From NCBI RefSeq assembly GCF_943371255.1, contig NZ_CALRUC010000115.1, positions 1-13,991 of the forward strand: DNA of 13,991 nt. The letters are read 5' to 3'. Every line of letters starts with the position of its first letter. Within the stretch, counting starts at the first letter, position 1. This DNA comes from Ferrovibrio terrae_B (GTDB taxonomy: Bacteria; Pseudomonadota; Alphaproteobacteria; Ferrovibrionales; Ferrovibrionaceae). Below, one piece after another: positions 13,439 through 13,991 of the stretch. Both the position numbers and the translations under genes were made by a program. The notes under the pieces are model-generated. The model searched no databases. It was given only the letters and a program-made list of their open reading frames with translations, and was not told where the DNA came from.

Positions 13439-13991
13439 TCAGCCAGACGCCGCCAGCAACTTGGCTTCCGCCACCAGGGCTGCCGTCAGTGGTGTCATCG
13501 GTTCGCGATTGGGCACGATCAGGCCGATCGAATGCACCGCATCGGGTTCGACGATGGGGATCGAGCGCAGGTGTTCGGTCAGCCCCAGCGTATCCGCCAG
13601 CTTTTCCGGCATCACGCTGGCCCAGCGGCCGGTGCGCACATGAGAGAACAGCACGATCATCGAATTCGATTCCAGCGTCGGCTGCGGTTCGGTTCCGGCC
13701 GCGCTCAGCAGCTGGTTGATGATGCGCCGGTTCTGCATGTCGGGCGTCAGCAGGCAGAGCGGGATTTTGCCGACTTCCGCCCAGGTCACCGTCGTACGAT
13801 CACCCAGCGGACTGTCGGCCGAGGTCAGCAGGCGATACTGCTCGGCGTAGAGCGGCACCGTGCGTACCTTGCCCAGCGGTTCGTTGTCGATGTAGCTCAG
13901 ACCCGCATCGACTTCGAGATTCTCCAGCATTGACAGCACCTCGATCGAGGTGCGCGAGAGGATGGTGAAACGCACATTGGGATGCTTGGCG
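13439..13991 (-). CDS. LysR-type transcriptional regulator, effector-binding domain (partial, 5' end missing)
   Basis: The frame stays open to the right edge (five more codons, A-K-H-P-N, precede the GTG at 13975), so the N-terminal helix-turn-helix lies outside the window. The visible 183 residues are the C-terminal periplasmic-binding-like effector domain. It starts in the strand H-P-N-V-R-F-T-I-L, continues through L-E-V-D-A-G-L-S-Y (the usual L-D-x-A-I region) and P-L-Y-A-E-Q-Y-R-L-L, and ends with L-V-A-E-A-K-L-L-A. The stretch P-L-C-L-L-T-P-D-M-Q-N-R-R-I-I resembles, from memory, regulators near NAD-dependent formate dehydrogenase genes; this is a weak hint only. LysR genes usually control a divergent neighbour, which here would lie beyond the right edge. 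Confidence 0.88.
   Translation of the reverse strand, partial: AKHPNVRFTILSRTSIEVLSMLENLEVDAGLSYIDNEPLGKVRTVPLYAEQYRLLTSADSPLGDRTTVTWAEVGKIPLCLLTPDMQNRRIINQLLSAAGTEPQPTLESNSMIVLFSHVRTGRWASVMPEKLADTLGLTEHLRSIPIVEPDAVHSIGLIVPNREPMTPLTAALVAEAKLLAASG

Overview
The window looks like chromosomal DNA from a GC-rich alphaproteobacterium. The liv-type uptake operon led by an acyl-CoA ligase and the style of the aconitase, HU, FKBP and LysR genes suggest a Rhodospirillales-like lineage. This placement is inferred from gene content only. There are no tRNA or rRNA genes, CRISPR arrays, transposases or phage genes. Most of the window is ordinary core genome, with a few unusual points.

Left part (1-4980, minus strand): one tightly packed operon reads right to left as acyl-CoA ligase, ABC ATPase (LivG-like), permease (LivH-like) and permease (LivM-like). 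The first codons of a further gene, probably the solute-binding protein, lie at the left edge behind a hairpin and a strong ribosome binding site. A ligase in first position suggests the imported solute is an aromatic or fatty acid (or a similar carboxylate) that is activated to its CoA thioester on entry, rather than a branched-chain amino acid. The putative ligase promoter has an 18-bp perfect palindrome exactly in the spacer between its -35 and -10 elements, which is how a repressor-controlled promoter would look.

Centre (5170-8261): a divergently transcribed aconitase (AcnA) gene. Its core is complete, with all three iron-sulfur cysteines. It is preceded in frame by about 107 residues of Lys/Ala-rich, histone H1-like sequence with 42 lysines and no acidic residue in the first 100. 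This is the most unusual feature of the window. The extension has its own well-placed ribosome binding site and GTG start, and a weaker internal start could give an ordinary-sized enzyme as well.

8224-9142: a predicted lipoprotein gene of unknown function is bracketed by two nearly identical strong terminators that differ essentially by inversion of the loop. A perfect inverted repeat sits in its leader. Its base use looks more relaxed than that of the aconitase, so it may be a later insertion.

9157-11113 (minus strand): two FKBP-type prolyl isomerases in tandem, one apparently Tat-exported and one cytoplasmic, then an LpxH-like metallophosphoesterase. 11257-11620 (minus): an HU-family DNA-binding protein with a classical terminator. 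11732-13031 (minus): a Bcr/CflA-type drug efflux transporter with its terminator. 13171-13398 (plus): a small charged protein with a DSFPASDP motif. 13439 to the right edge (minus): the effector-binding domain of a LysR-type regulator, cut by the window end.
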